NCBI RefSeq assembly: GCF_029963765.1
Contig: NZ_JALBYU010000008.1
Location: 186,001-250,000 of the forward strand
Length of the DNA: 64,000 bases
From: Pseudomonas sp. UYIF39
GTDB lineage: Bacteria > Pseudomonadota > Gammaproteobacteria > Pseudomonadales > Pseudomonadaceae
Direction of reading: 5' to 3'
A program made the translations under genes and the position numbers. Below, piece by piece: positions 1 to 8,979 of the stretch; positions within the stretch are counted from its first letter, which is position 1; each line of letters starts with the position of its first letter. The notes beneath the pieces were generated by a model. The model worked only from the letters and a program-made list of their open reading frames with translations, was not told the DNA's origin and did not search any database.

Positions 1-920
1 TTGCCCTCGCCAAGCAGGGTTTGCGCGACGTTTTCCAGGCTGAACGAGGGGAAACTCCAAGTCGCCGAGCGCAGGGATTCGATGCCGTCGATGATCAGCC
101 GGCCGGCGGCCGAGGCGAAGTAATGGTTGCGGCTACCGTGCTCGCGCCACTGCATTTCTTCGCCGCCACGCCCCAGTTTCAGCGGTACCGCCAGGCGCCG
201 GGCGTGTTCGTGTAGTACGCGCAGGTCGAACTGCACGACGTTCCAGCCGATGATCGCGTCGGGGTCGTGGCGAGCGAACCATTCGTTGAGTTTTTTCAGT
301 AGCAGGGTTCGGGAATCGCAGTATTCAAGCTGGAAATCCACTTCGCTGTCGTCACCATTGGGCGGGCCGAGCATGTAGACCTGGCGCTCGCCGCAACCTT
401 CCAGGGCGATGGAGTACAGTTCGCCCTGAGCGGTGGTTTCGATGTCCAGCGAGACCAGCCTGAGGCTCGGGCGATAGTCGGGGTCGGGTTTCATCTGCGC
501 ATCGAGCAGCAGGCCTTCGGCGTTCGGCGTGCCACTGAACCGGACCGGCGCGGTGATGAAGCGCTCCATCATGTAGCGTTCCGGTGGGCGCACATCGGCT
601 TCGAACATGTCGACGCCGGCCCTGCGCAGCGCGGTTTCCAGGCGCATCAACTGACCGTGCTGCTGGCAATACAAACCGAGTACCGGGCGGTGCTCAAAAT
701 CCAGCAACGCCAACGGCCGCAGCTCGACGTTCTTTTCGCCGCGCAGCAGCACTTCGGCCTGCTCACGCTGGGCTGCGGGGATGAACGCCACCGACGGTTG
801 ATGAGGCAGACGGATCCGCCGGGGACCGGTGTCGGTCGCCAGCCAGAACTCGACTTCCGTACCGGCCGGGGTATCGCGCCAATGCCGGGTCAGGACGAAG
901 CCCCGCTGTAAATCCACCAC
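1..920 (-). CDS. polB: DNA polymerase II, N-terminal part (cut by window edge)
   Basis: About 306 N-terminal residues of a family B DNA polymerase, the SOS-inducible repair and translesion enzyme. The start reads [20 protein letters not shown], very close to E. coli PolB. The 3'-5' exonuclease motifs are present: Exo I as SLDIETT and Exo II as NVVQFDLR. The polymerase domain lies beyond position 1. I start it at the GTG at 920, six bases after GAGG; a second GTG follows directly at 917. Because the frame is open at the window edge, the C-terminus cannot be judged. Confidence 0.93.
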   Translation of the reverse strand, partial: MVDLQRGFVLTRHWRDTPAGTEVEFWLATDTGPRRIRLPHQPSVAFIPAAQREQAEVLLRGEKNVELRPLALLDFEHRPVLGLYCQQHGQLMRLETALRRAGVDMFEADVRPPERYMMERFITAPVRFSGTPNAEGLLLDAQMKPDPDYRPSLRLVSLDIETTAQGELYSIALEGCGERQVYMLGPPNGDDSEVDFQLEYCDSRTLLLKKLNEWFARHDPDAIIGWNVVQFDLRVLHEHARRLAVPLKLGRGGEEMQWREHGSRNHYFASAAGRLIIDGIESLRSATWSFPSFSLENVAQTLLGEG

Positions 921-1175
921 TGCAACCTCAAGATTTGATTCAAGGCGCAATTCTACGCGTCATTGCGTGGATAGCGTGGAGGCTTAAGGATTTGGCAGTG
1001 TGTGGGTCCCGGTAACAAACGGTATATCCTTTACGTTTGAGACCGGGCGCTAGAGGTTTTCCGCAGAAAAACCGCTGAATGGCGTTTTTTGCGCGTTATC
1101 TGCCGCTTTCTGCCTTGCCCTCAGCGCCCGTGTCTACGATTCTTCAAGGACAACGACAACACCTGAGAAACTGCC

Positions 1176-1616
1176 ATGAAAACCGTCGCCCAACTGCTGA
1201 AGTTAAAGGCTGAACAGAATCATGAAGTCCACACCATTGCACCGCATCAAATGGTGCTGGAAGCGCTGATGGTCATGGCCGCCAAAAACGTCGGCGCATT
1301 GCCGGTCGTAAAGAATGGCGAGGTCGTCGGCATCATCAGCGAACGTGACTATGCGCGCAAACTCGTGCTCAAGGGCCGCTCCTCCGTCGGTACGCCGGTC
1401 GAAGACATCATGGTGTCGCCGGTGATCACCGTGGATACCCATCAAACCGTCGAAACCTGCATGGGCATCATGTCCGACAAGCGCCTGCGCCACTTGCCGG
1501 TGGTGGAAAACGGCCAGTTAATCGGTTTGCTCTCGATCGGCGACCTGGTCAAGGAAGCCATCGCCGAACAGGCTGAACTGATTCGCCAGTTGGAGCAGTA
1601 CATTCGCGGCGAATAG
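1176..1616 (+). CDS. Tandem CBS-domain protein
   Basis: A 146-residue protein made of two CBS domains (about residues 10-65 and 77-130) and a short C-terminal helix (LIRQLEQYI). CBS pairs form Bateman modules that bind adenine nucleotides and usually regulate a partner; no effector domain is fused here, so it is a stand-alone nucleotide sensor of unknown partner. Motifs such as GALPVVKNGEVVGIISERD and RHLPVVENGQLIGLLSIGD are clear. GAGAA lies about eight bases before the ATG. It converges with the GST gene, one base apart. Confidence 0.9.
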   Translation: MKTVAQLLKLKAEQNHEVHTIAPHQMVLEALMVMAAKNVGALPVVKNGEVVGIISERDYARKLVLKGRSSVGTPVEDIMVSPVITVDTHQTVETCMGIMSDKRLRHLPVVENGQLIGLLSIGDLVKEAIAEQAELIRQLEQYIRGE

Positions 1617-1617
1617 A

Positions 1618-2241
1618 TCAGTCCGGCCAATGCCGCGCAAAGACCGGTGCCAATGTCGGGTGCCGGTCGATGCGCGTAAGCCATGCGAAAAACCCGGGTC
1701 GGGCACTGCGCAAATGTTCCCGACTGCCCGCCCATCTGGAAACCACCGCCGCCAGCACATCCAGCGCCCCCGGCGTCTCATCGCCCAGGTACAAATCGCC
1801 TGAAAACTGATCGGCAAACACTTCCCAACTCCTGTGCAATCGCGAGCGGGCGCCGGCCATGAGGTTTTGCCTGGACGATTCATCCGCCTCGGCCAACCAG
1901 CGCTCGGGGTAGTCGATGATGCCAATGGCCGAATAGCAATTGCTGACGATGTACACCAGGCCGCGAATGGCCTGATCCCGCGCGGCGGTGTTTTTCGGCA
2001 ACAGGTTTGATTGGGGGAACGTGAGCCCCAGGTGAATCAGAATCGCCGCGCTCTCGGTTAGAACACTGCCATCGGGCAATTGCAGGGTCGGAATCTGCTT
2101 GAGCGGGTTGAGCTTCTCCAGCGCGTGGGTCGCCTCGGGAGAGGATTCAACGTCGATGAAGCGGTAAGGAATTTCGCAAAGCTCGAGTGCGGCTTCAATC
2201 GCGGCTGCGCCGGAGTTCTGGTGTCCGTAGAGCTGGTACAT
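1618..2241 (-). CDS. Glutathione S-transferase family protein
   Basis: A 207-residue cytosolic GST. The N-terminal thioredoxin-like domain has the family cis-Pro and SNAIL-type region (NPLKQIPTLQLPDGSVLTES), followed by an all-helical C-terminal domain. I use the ATG at 2241, directly after a run of six Gs that serves as the RBS, rather than the GTG two codons upstream. Substrate is unknown. It is one of three GST-fold genes in the window, with the others at 10492 and 58575. Confidence 0.87.
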   Translation of the reverse strand: MYQLYGHQNSGAAAIEAALELCEIPYRFIDVESSPEATHALEKLNPLKQIPTLQLPDGSVLTESAAILIHLGLTFPQSNLLPKNTAARDQAIRGLVYIVSNCYSAIGIIDYPERWLAEADESSRQNLMAGARSRLHRSWEVFADQFSGDLYLGDETPGALDVLAAVVSRWAGSREHLRSARPGFFAWLTRIDRHPTLAPVFARHWPD

Positions 2242-2401
2242 AAGCACCCCCCTTTTACGATTGTCTCTTTGTAGCAGCTGACTCTGACCATGCTGGAAAA
2301 TTTCTTTTTATGCCACTGCATCCAAATCGCTTTCCGATGGGTAGTACCTGTAGCAGCCCCTGAGGCTGCCGAGCAGATTACTCATTTACGGAGAGCTAAT
2401 T

Positions 2402-2923
2402 ATGAATGCCAAACAGCTGATTTGCCTTGCCGGTTTGTTCGTCGCTGGCCCTATGGTCTACGCCCAGACGGGTCTGCCCGACAGCATCAAGGTCCCGGAC
2501 GGGCACAAGGTCGCCTTGGAAACCACCGGGGTCGGTGAGATTACTTACGAATGCCGTGACAAGGTCAATGCCGCCGGCCAGACAGAATGGTTCTTTGTCG
2601 GGCCCAAAGCGGTACTCAATGATCGCAGCGGCAACCAGATCGGCACCTATTTCGGGCCACCTGCCACCTGGCAAGCGAAGGATGGCTCGAAAGTCACCGG
2701 CACCCAGTTGGCTGTCGCGCCTTCGAGCCCGGGCAACCTACCCTATCAATTGGTCAAGGCCAATCCGGCTGAAGGCAAAGGCGCGATGACGGGCGTCAGC
2801 TACATCCAGCGCGTAGCCCTCAAAGGTGGCGTGGCCCCGAGCGTTGAATGCTCGGCGGCCAATAAGGGCAAGCAAGAAGTGGTGAAGTACCAGGCGGATT
2901 ATATTTTCTGGGCGGCCAACTGA
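2402..2923 (+). CDS. Secreted DUF3455-family protein
   Basis: A 173-residue exported protein with a clear signal peptide (MNAKQLICLAGLFVAGPMVYA, cut after YA). The body (YECRDK near residue 50, GPKAVLNDRSGNQIGTYFGPPATW, VSYIQRV, CSAANKGK, and a final YQADYIFW) fits the DUF3455 family, of unknown biochemical function. It lies about 90 bases upstream of an ECF sigma/anti-sigma pair on the same strand. This linkage suggests it belongs to that regulon or helps sense the signal, but this is inference. Confidence 0.8.
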   Translation: MNAKQLICLAGLFVAGPMVYAQTGLPDSIKVPDGHKVALETTGVGEITYECRDKVNAAGQTEWFFVGPKAVLNDRSGNQIGTYFGPPATWQAKDGSKVTGTQLAVAPSSPGNLPYQLVKANPAEGKGAMTGVSYIQRVALKGGVAPSVECSAANKGKQEVVKYQADYIFWAAN

Positions 2924-3014
2924 AACCAGTCCTGCGGGAATTGGTCTACGCTGCTCCGCACATGCCCCGGCCCTATGGCCCGGGGCTGCTGCCCATTATT
3001 GACGGCTGAGATCA

Positions 3015-3542
3015 GTGTCCTTGCCCGAAACTCTTTTCGATTACGAAGCCCACATCGCCGCCTGCGCCCGCGGTGAACGTCAGGCCCTGCGTGATTTGTA
3101 TGTGCAGGAGAGCCCGCGCCTGCTGGGCGTTGCCAAACGCCTGGTGCGTGACACTGCACTGGCGGAAGACATCGTCCACGATGCCTTCATCAAGATATGG
3201 AATGGCGCCACACAGTTCGACCCGGCGCGAGGATCGGCACGCGGCTGGATGTTCAGTTTGACGCGGCATCTGGCCCTGAATTTCATTCGTGACAACAGCC
3301 GAGAGATTCAAGGCGATTTCGATGGGGTGGACGACACGGCAACATTCGATGCTCAGGCTCATTCCGGGCGCATTCATCAATGCCTGGAACAACTGGAGCC
3401 TGCAAGGCGCGCCTGTATCCTGCATGCATACGTCGACGGGTACTCTCAAGCTGAAATCTCACACAAACTCGGCACCCCGCTGGGCACCGTCAAAGCCTGG
3501 ATAAAGCGGAGCCTGACGGCATTGCGGGAGTGCATGGGATGA
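3015..3542 (+). CDS. ECF-type RNA polymerase sigma factor
   Basis: A 175-residue extracytoplasmic-function sigma factor. Region 2 covers about residues 25-95 (LAEDIVHDAFIKIWNGA, then RGWMFSLTRHLALNFIRD) and region 4 about 115-170 (DGYSQAEISHKLGTPLGTVK, a helix-turn-helix, then KRSLTALREC). The annotated start is GTG; a TTG two codons later is possible and no strong RBS separates them. The stop overlaps the start of the anti-sigma gene (ATGA), which implies translational coupling. It probably directs stress-response transcription; the signal is unknown. Confidence 0.9.
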   Translation: MSLPETLFDYEAHIAACARGERQALRDLYVQESPRLLGVAKRLVRDTALAEDIVHDAFIKIWNGATQFDPARGSARGWMFSLTRHLALNFIRDNSREIQGDFDGVDDTATFDAQAHSGRIHQCLEQLEPARRACILHAYVDGYSQAEISHKLGTPLGTVKAWIKRSLTALRECMG

Positions 3543-4258
3543 TCAGCAAACCGACGAATGAAACTCCGGAAGAACTCGACGAACTGGCCAGCGAATATGT
3601 GTTGGGCACACTGTCGGCAGAACTTCGCACCCAGGTCCAGCAGCGCCTGTGTGACGAACCTGAGTTACGGGCCGCCGTGGACGCCTGGGAGCGTCGCCTG
3701 CTCGGCCTGGCCGATCTGGCCGGACCTCACCCGCCGTCACCACACCTTTGGCAGCGCATCGAGCGCAGCGTGAACAGCGTGAGCCGGCAACCTTCGCTAA
3801 TCGCGGCTCAGTCTTTATCCTGGTGGAATCTGTTGCCTCTCTGGCGCGGGTTCGCCGCTGCGGGACTGGTCGCCACGTTGCTGCTCGGTGCATTGATGCT
3901 GACGCAAACCACCGTCAAGCCTACCTATCTGGTGGTGTTGGTCGGTCCACAAGACAAAGCGCCCGGCTGGGTGATTCAGGCCAGCAATCCGAGGGAAATC
4001 CAGCTGATCCCGCTGGGTATCTTTGAGATTCCGGCCGACAAGGCACTCGAGTTCTGGACCAAGGCCGATGGCTGGCAAGGGCCGGTGTCACTGGGGTTGG
4101 TCAAACCGGGACAGACACTGTCCATCCCGCTCGAAAAACTGCCGCCACTGCAACCTAACCAGCTGTTTGAACTGACCCTGGAAAATCCCAATGGCTCGCC
4201 GATCGGCAAGCCTACCGGGCCGATTCAATTCATCGGTCGGGCGGTGAAAGTCATCTGA
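3539..4258 (+). CDS. RskA-type anti-sigma factor
   Basis: A membrane anti-sigma factor of about 239 residues paired with the preceding sigma gene. The cytosolic N-terminus has the RskA-like segment ELASEYVLGTLSAELR and a W-x-x-R-L region. One membrane span lies around residues 100-122 (GFAAAGLVATLLLGALML), followed by an exported RskA C-terminal domain (ALEFWTKADGWQGPVSLG, then a final IQFIG). It holds the sigma factor at the membrane until a signal releases it. I use the ATG at 3539, eight bases after GGGAG and overlapping the sigma TGA, instead of the GTG at 3530. Confidence 0.88.
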   Translation: MISKPTNETPEELDELASEYVLGTLSAELRTQVQQRLCDEPELRAAVDAWERRLLGLADLAGPHPPSPHLWQRIERSVNSVSRQPSLIAAQSLSWWNLLPLWRGFAAAGLVATLLLGALMLTQTTVKPTYLVVLVGPQDKAPGWVIQASNPREIQLIPLGIFEIPADKALEFWTKADGWQGPVSLGLVKPGQTLSIPLEKLPPLQPNQLFELTLENPNGSPIGKPTGPIQFIGRAVKVI

Positions 4259-4264
4259 CCGCGA

Positions 4265-4478
4265 TCAGCCGAACGCCGCGATCAACTCCATCGTTGTGAC
4301 AATCGAGTGGGCATTCCCCGCCCCACGTCCTGCCGCAAACACTTGCGCACTGCTGGCACCTTGTTGGTAGGGGCTGGGGGGGTCCAGCGCGCCAGTTCGT
4401 CGGGCTCTGCGCGGTGATGCGGGACGTAGAAAATCTGCATGCCGGCCTTGCGAGCGGCCGCCACCCGACGACTGAACC
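4265..4478 (-). pseudogene. Remnant of an isochorismatase-family cysteine hydrolase
   Basis: Two minus-strand frames carry broken pieces of one protein. One frame reads AAARKAGMQIFYVPHHRAEP, the conserved segment after strand 1 of isochorismatase-like hydrolases. The other frame then gives SSAQVFAAG and ends HSIVTTMELIAAFG, which matches the family C-terminus. The N-terminal Asp region and the whole centre with the catalytic Cys are gone, and the pieces are in different frames, so this is a deletion-plus-frameshift relic. It sits 3' to 3' against the anti-sigma gene. Confidence 0.65.
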
Positions 4479-4616
4479 ATCACGCCCACGCGGGGAGGAT
4501 TGTTGGTCCTATCATTGCCGTCGATGTTCACCATCACGGCAATGAAGTTCTCATAAAAAATCCGCGGCGTAACATCCGCTCCATACCCAACAACTACACC
4601 CCCGGAGCACACCATC

Positions 4617-4862
4617 ATGAAACGCCAAACTATCCTCAGCATCGCTTTCTCGGTTTTTGCAGTTAACGCTTTCGCCGCTACCTCTGCTCACCCGGTTGTC
4701 GCTGAAGGCGGCTCGGATCGCCTGATTGAAAGTCGTGTCGCCGAAGGTGGCTCGGATCGTCTGATCGAGCACCGCGTTGCTGAAGGTGGTTCTGATCGTC
4801 TGATCGAGAACCGCGTTGCTGAGGGTGGCTCGGATCGTTTGATCGAAAACCGCGCGGCATGA
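4617..4862 (+). CDS. Small secreted protein of four 13-residue tandem repeats
   Basis: An 81-residue protein with a signal peptide (cleavage near AFA-AT at residue 20) and a mature part built almost only of four copies of VAEGGSDRLIExR, where x is S, H, N, N. The repeats run from residue 28 to 79, positions 4698-4853, each 39 bp. Third-position changes between copies show they are not a very recent duplication. Similar small Pseudomonas proteins are sometimes labelled 'phage infection protein'; I see no functional evidence for that label. A strong terminator follows at 4891. Confidence 0.78.
   Translation: MKRQTILSIAFSVFAVNAFAATSAHPVVAEGGSDRLIESRVAEGGSDRLIEHRVAEGGSDRLIENRVAEGGSDRLIENRAA
4698..4853 (+). 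repeat. Four in-frame 39-bp tandem repeats
   Basis: Four direct 39-bp units inside the small secreted protein gene, each encoding VAEGGSDRLIExR. The DNA copies differ at several synonymous sites (GGC/GGT, TCG/TCT, CTG/TTG), while the protein unit is almost unchanged. This points to selection on the peptide repeat. Confidence 0.9.
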
Positions 4863-4890
4863 ATGAATGGTTTTACCGCAGTACTCAATG

Positions 4891-4921
4891 AAAAACCCGG
4901 CCTTATCAGCCGGGTTTTTTT
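4891..4921 (+). terminator. Rho-independent terminator
   Basis: A hairpin with stem AAACCCGGC / GCCGGGTTT, loop CTTATCA and a T7 tail. It ends the 81-residue secreted protein gene. Leading A residues make it partly usable in the other direction for the convergent DUF1615 gene. Confidence 0.9.
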
Positions 4922-4942
4922 ACGCCTGTTTTTTGCGCTCTG

Positions 4943-6037
4943 TCACTTTCCGGCACGCGCCATGCAACGTTGATAACGCTCATCGACCCGCTTGGCAAAC
5001 CACGCCGTCGTAAGTTTTCGGGTGATTTTCGGGCTTTGCAGCACGATCCCCGGCAACACCGCGCGCGGTAATGGCCGACCTTCCGCCTCTTCGGCCAGGG
5101 CGAAAACCCGTGCATAGAGCTGGGTGTCCTCGAATTCGAAGTTTTTGCCCTCCTCCAATTGGTCCCGAATGGTCGGATTGCGCATGCCCAGTTGCTTGCC
5201 GAGCGTGCGCACCGCCAATTCCGTGGTGCCAGGCATGATCGAATCGTACCGGACCAGGTCACCATCCAGCGCCAGCGGTATGCCCGACGCGCGGCTAACC
5301 GCGTTCTGAAACGCGGCATTGCGACTGGCGTACCAACCGGCATTAAAATCGGCAAAGCGATACAGCGGTTGTTTGTAGCTCACCGGATAACCGAGCAAGT
5401 GGGCGATACCGAAGTACAGGCCGCCGCGACGACTGAACACTTCATGACGGATCGAGCCTTCCACCGGGTACGGATACGCCTTCGCCTGTTGCTCGGCGAA
5501 ATCGATGCTGACCTGCATCGGCCCACCGGTGTGCACCGGATTGAACCCACCGAACAGCGTCCGGCCCATGGGCACCATGCCAATGAAGTCATCGAAAATC
5601 GCACTGAGCTCTTTTTCGCTGCGCGCCGCATTGAGTCGGTCGCTGTAGCTTTTGCCGTTGGATGAACTCACCTGCAGCGCACCGCTCACCAGCAGGCCGG
5701 GAATGTGGGCTTTGTCGGCACGGCGGTCGATCTCCTCGCGGGCGATTTTGCCCAGGCCCGGTACCGGCGGGTCCACCTGAAAGGTCGATTCCTGCTCGGT
5801 GACGGCCAGTACCGAGCACAGGTTTTGGGTGGATGGATAAATGTTCTGGGCAGCAAATGCTGCGTAAATATCGGTAGCCCAGCCCTGGCGATCGGCGGTT
5901 TGGGCCGGCAGCAGGCGCACGATCTCGGCCTTGACCTCGGCAGGCTTGCGCACAGGGAGCTCTTGCGTGCGCTGAGTACCGCAACCGGCCAGCACCAGCA
6001 GCGCGGCGATGCTCATCATTAATCGATTGGCTTGCAT
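4943..6037 (-). CDS. DUF1615-family lipoprotein
   Basis: A 364-residue lipoprotein. The N-terminus (MQANRLMMSIAALLVLAGCG) ends in the lipobox LAGC, so Cys19 is the expected lipidation site. Conserved stretches include SVLAVTEQESTFQVDPPVPG, FGGFNPVHTGGPMQVSIDFA, YFGIAHLLGYP and FADFNAGWYASRNAAFQ. The glutamate in VTEQEST and the overall layout recall lysozyme or transglycosylase-like folds, but the function of DUF1615 is not established. It is a single gene, convergent with the repeat-protein gene and divergent from the monooxygenase. Confidence 0.85.
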   Translation of the reverse strand: MQANRLMMSIAALLVLAGCGTQRTQELPVRKPAEVKAEIVRLLPAQTADRQGWATDIYAAFAAQNIYPSTQNLCSVLAVTEQESTFQVDPPVPGLGKIAREEIDRRADKAHIPGLLVSGALQVSSSNGKSYSDRLNAARSEKELSAIFDDFIGMVPMGRTLFGGFNPVHTGGPMQVSIDFAEQQAKAYPYPVEGSIRHEVFSRRGGLYFGIAHLLGYPVSYKQPLYRFADFNAGWYASRNAAFQNAVSRASGIPLALDGDLVRYDSIMPGTTELAVRTLGKQLGMRNPTIRDQLEEGKNFEFEDTQLYARVFALAEEAEGRPLPRAVLPGIVLQSPKITRKLTTAWFAKRVDERYQRCMARAGK

Positions 6038-6220
6038 GTTGCTCCATCAAATCCGTTGAGCCGGGTAAACCATACGTTCAATGGCATGGCGCACGCTATG
6101 ACTCTCGCCGCCTCCCACTGTTCCCCGTAGCAACGCGGGGCCTTTTTCCGTTGGGCAGACAACCGGCCCGTCCATCTCGGCTGAACCATACTTGAGCCAC
6201 ACACCGTGGAGAACAGGCTC

Positions 6221-7756
6221 ATGAACCGTAGCGACGTACTGATTATCGGCGCCGGCCCGACCGGGCTGGTGCTGGCGCTGTGGCTGAGCAAACTGGGGAT
6301 TCGGGTGCGGATTCTCGACAAGACATCGGCACCCGGAACCACTTCGCGGGCGCTGGCCGTGCAGGCGCGGACGCTGGAGCTGTATCGCCAGCTCGACCTC
6401 AGCGACGCTATTGTGCAGAACGGTCATCGAGTGGCCGCCGCCAATTTCTGGGTCAAGGGCGAACCCGTGGCGCGCTTGCCGCTGAGCCGCATCGGCGAAG
6501 GCCTGACGCCTTACGCGTTCCTCGAAATTTTTCCTCAGGACGAACACGAACGGCTGCTGATAGACCGCCTCGAAGCCTTTGGCATCAAGGTGGAGCGCAA
6601 CACGGTGCTGGAGAGTTTCTTGGAAACCGGTGACGGCATCACCGCCTATCTGCGCTTGGCCGATGGTCAGGAGGAAACCTGCCAGGCTTGCTATCTGGCA
6701 GGTTGTGACGGTGCCCGGTCGATCGTGCGCAAGACCCTGGACACCGGATTTCCCGGCGGCACCTACCAGCAGATTTTCTACGTCGCCGACGTGCAAGCCA
6801 GCGGGCCGACGTTCAACGGCGAACTGCACGTGGATCTCGATGAAGCGGATTTTCTCGCGGTATTTCCCTTGGCCGGTACAGGCCGCGCCCGTTTGATCGG
6901 CACCGTACGCGACGAACGCGCCGACCAGGCCGAAACCCTCCAGTTTGAAGACGTCAGCAGCCGGGCCATCGAGCATATGAAAGTAAAGATCGAGCAACTG
7001 AACTGGTTCTCGACCTACCGCGTGCATCATCGGGTGGCGGATCATTTTTGTACCGGACGCGCGTTTCTATTGGGTGACGCCGCCCACGTCCACAGCCCCG
7101 CCGGTGGCCAGGGCATGAACACCGGCATTGGCGATGCCATCAACCTCGCCTGGAAACTCGCGGCGGTGCTGAGTGGCGCCGCTGAGGCCAAACTCCTCGA
7201 CACATACGAAACCGAACGCATCGCGTTTGCCCGCAAACTGGTCGCCACCACCGATCGGGTGTTCAGTTTCGTCACGGCCGAAGGGCGCATGGCCGATTTG
7301 CTGCGCACACGTCTGGCGCCCTTTGTGATTCCGAAAATGGCATCGTTTGAGGCGTCCCGCGAATTCCTGTTTCGCACGGTGTCGCAGATCACCCTGAATT
7401 ATCGCGGGATGCCGTTGAGCACGGGTGTTGCCGGTCATGTTCACGGCGGCGACCGCCTGCCCTGGGCTCACGACGGTGAGGGGGACAATTTCGAATCGCT
7501 GAAGTGTCTGACCTGGCAGGTGCATGTGTATGGCGACACCAGCGACGAAATGATCGCCTGGTGCCACGAACATCATTTGCCATTGCATGTGTTTGACTGG
7601 CGGCCGGCGTTTGAAGCGGCTGGCCTGGGACGTAACGGGTTTTACCTGTTGCGGCCGGATACGTATGTGGCGATTGCCGACAATTCTGCCGACCCCAAGA
7701 TGATCGAGCGGTACTTCCAGGATCACGGGATCAGGCCGTTTTTCGGCAAATTTTGA
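6221..7756 (+). CDS. FAD-dependent aromatic monooxygenase (PheA/TfdB/UbiH-like)
   Basis: A flavoprotein hydroxylase of about 511 residues. It has the Rossmann FAD motif at the N-terminus (VLIIGAGPTGLVLALWLSK), the DG motif (AGCDGARSIVRKTL), and the second FAD motif GDAAHVHSPAGGQGMNTGIG. The C-terminal domain is thioredoxin-like, ending LLRPDTYVAIADN, as in phenol and resorcinol hydroxylases. It probably hydroxylates an aromatic substrate using NAD(P)H and O2; the substrate is unknown. The ATG at 6221 is nine bases after GGAG and is preferred over the GTG at 6206. It appears monocistronic, with a REP palindrome after the stop. Confidence 0.88.
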   Translation: MNRSDVLIIGAGPTGLVLALWLSKLGIRVRILDKTSAPGTTSRALAVQARTLELYRQLDLSDAIVQNGHRVAAANFWVKGEPVARLPLSRIGEGLTPYAFLEIFPQDEHERLLIDRLEAFGIKVERNTVLESFLETGDGITAYLRLADGQEETCQACYLAGCDGARSIVRKTLDTGFPGGTYQQIFYVADVQASGPTFNGELHVDLDEADFLAVFPLAGTGRARLIGTVRDERADQAETLQFEDVSSRAIEHMKVKIEQLNWFSTYRVHHRVADHFCTGRAFLLGDAAHVHSPAGGQGMNTGIGDAINLAWKLAAVLSGAAEAKLLDTYETERIAFARKLVATTDRVFSFVTAEGRMADLLRTRLAPFVIPKMASFEASREFLFRTVSQITLNYRGMPLSTGVAGHVHGGDRLPWAHDGEGDNFESLKCLTWQVHVYGDTSDEMIAWCHEHHLPLHVFDWRPAFEAAGLGRNGFYLLRPDTYVAIADNSADPKMIERYFQDHGIRPFFGKF

Positions 7757-7773
7757 AGACACCGAAAATCAAA

Positions 7774-7801
7774 TGTGGGAGCGAGCTTGCTCGCTCCCAC
7801 A
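7774..7801. repeat. REP palindrome
   Basis: A perfect 28-bp palindrome with core GGGAGCGAGCTTGCTCGC, in the gap between the convergent monooxygenase and hemB genes. This is the standard Pseudomonas REP core and may also act as a bidirectional transcription stop or mRNA stabiliser. Confidence 0.9.
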
Positions 7802-7818
7802 GGGTTTTGTGGTGGGGT

Positions 7819-8793
7819 TTAGATCCCGGCCAGCGCCAGGTCCATCGCAAAGTAAGTGAAGATCAAATCCGCCCCGGCCCGCTTGATCGCACCAAGGCTC
7901 TCACGCACCACGCGAGCCTCATCGATCGCCCCGGCCTGTGCGGCGAATTTGATCATCGCGTACTCGCCGCTCACCTGATATGCCGACAGCGGCAAACGCG
8001 AGGCTTCACGGATGTCGCGGATGATGTCCAGATACGCGCCGGCCGGTTTGACCATTAGCGCGTCGGCGCCTTCCTGCTCGTCCATCAATGATTCGCGCAC
8101 GGCTTCGCGGCGGTTCATCGGGTTCATCTGATAACTTTTGCGGTCGCCCTTGAGTGCGCTGCCGCCGGCTTCACGGAACGGACCGTAGAGCGCCGAGGCA
8201 AACTTGGTCGAATAGGCCATGATCGCGGTCTGGTTGAAACCTGCTTCATCGAGCGCCCGGCGAATGGCCTGAACCTGCCCGTCCATGGCGGCCGACGGGG
8301 CGATCACATCGGCGCCGGCACGGGCCGCGGCCACCGCTTGTTTGCCGAGGTTGATCAGGGTCTGGTCGTTGTCGACCTCATGGTTGTGCAGCACACCGCA
8401 ATGACCGTGGTCGGTGTACTCACAGAAGCAGGTGTCGGACATCACAATCATGTCGGGTACGGCGTCCTTGGCGATGCGCGACATGCGCGACACCAGACCG
8501 TTGTCGCTCCAGGTGTCGCTGCCGTTACCGTCCAAATGGTGCGACACGCCGAACGTCATCACCGACTTGATCCCCGCCCGGGCATAACGCTCGATCTCAC
8601 CCGCCAGTTTCGACTCTGGAATACGCATCACGCCGGGCATGCTTTTGATCGGTACGAAGTCGTCGATCTCTTCCTCGACGAAAATCGGCAGCACCAGATC
8701 GTTCAAGCTGAACTCGGTTTCCTGGAACAGGCTGCGCAGGCTCGCATTGCGGCGCAGACGGCGTGGACGTGCTTCGGGGAACTGACTGGACAT
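7819..8793 (-). CDS. hemB: Porphobilinogen synthase, zinc-ligand type
   Basis: A 324-residue delta-aminolevulinic acid dehydratase, which condenses two 5-aminolevulinates to porphobilinogen in haem synthesis. Active-site lysines are in MAYSTKFAS and ALMVKPAG. The metal-site loop reads [16 protein letters not shown], with the three cysteines of the E. coli zinc enzyme. The main P. aeruginosa HemB instead has an Asp-rich, Mg-dependent loop. This is therefore probably an additional, zinc-type copy in a Pseudomonas, but I cannot see the rest of the genome. It is monocistronic, with a REP palindrome downstream. Confidence 0.93.
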   Translation of the reverse strand: MSSQFPEARPRRLRRNASLRSLFQETEFSLNDLVLPIFVEEEIDDFVPIKSMPGVMRIPESKLAGEIERYARAGIKSVMTFGVSHHLDGNGSDTWSDNGLVSRMSRIAKDAVPDMIVMSDTCFCEYTDHGHCGVLHNHEVDNDQTLINLGKQAVAAARAGADVIAPSAAMDGQVQAIRRALDEAGFNQTAIMAYSTKFASALYGPFREAGGSALKGDRKSYQMNPMNRREAVRESLMDEQEGADALMVKPAGAYLDIIRDIREASRLPLSAYQVSGEYAMIKFAAQAGAIDEARVVRESLGAIKRAGADLIFTYFAMDLALAGI

Positions 8794-8979
8794 GAGGGGT
8801 TCCTGAAAACGGAGGAAAAGACGAAAGTCGAAGGGCCAAAGCTTATGCCCTGAACGGTCAGGGGCACAAACATCGATTGTGGAAGACTTTATTACGGCCC
8901 CGGCAATAATCTGCCTTTATTGCGCCGGCTGAAGACAACGTTCAGGATTGAGCGAAACCAACACAGGGAGTGACGCAGC

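Noticed and set aside
4551..4888. Minus-strand frames opposite the repeat protein
   Set aside because: They only mirror the 39-bp repeats of the plus-strand gene, which has a signal peptide and terminator.
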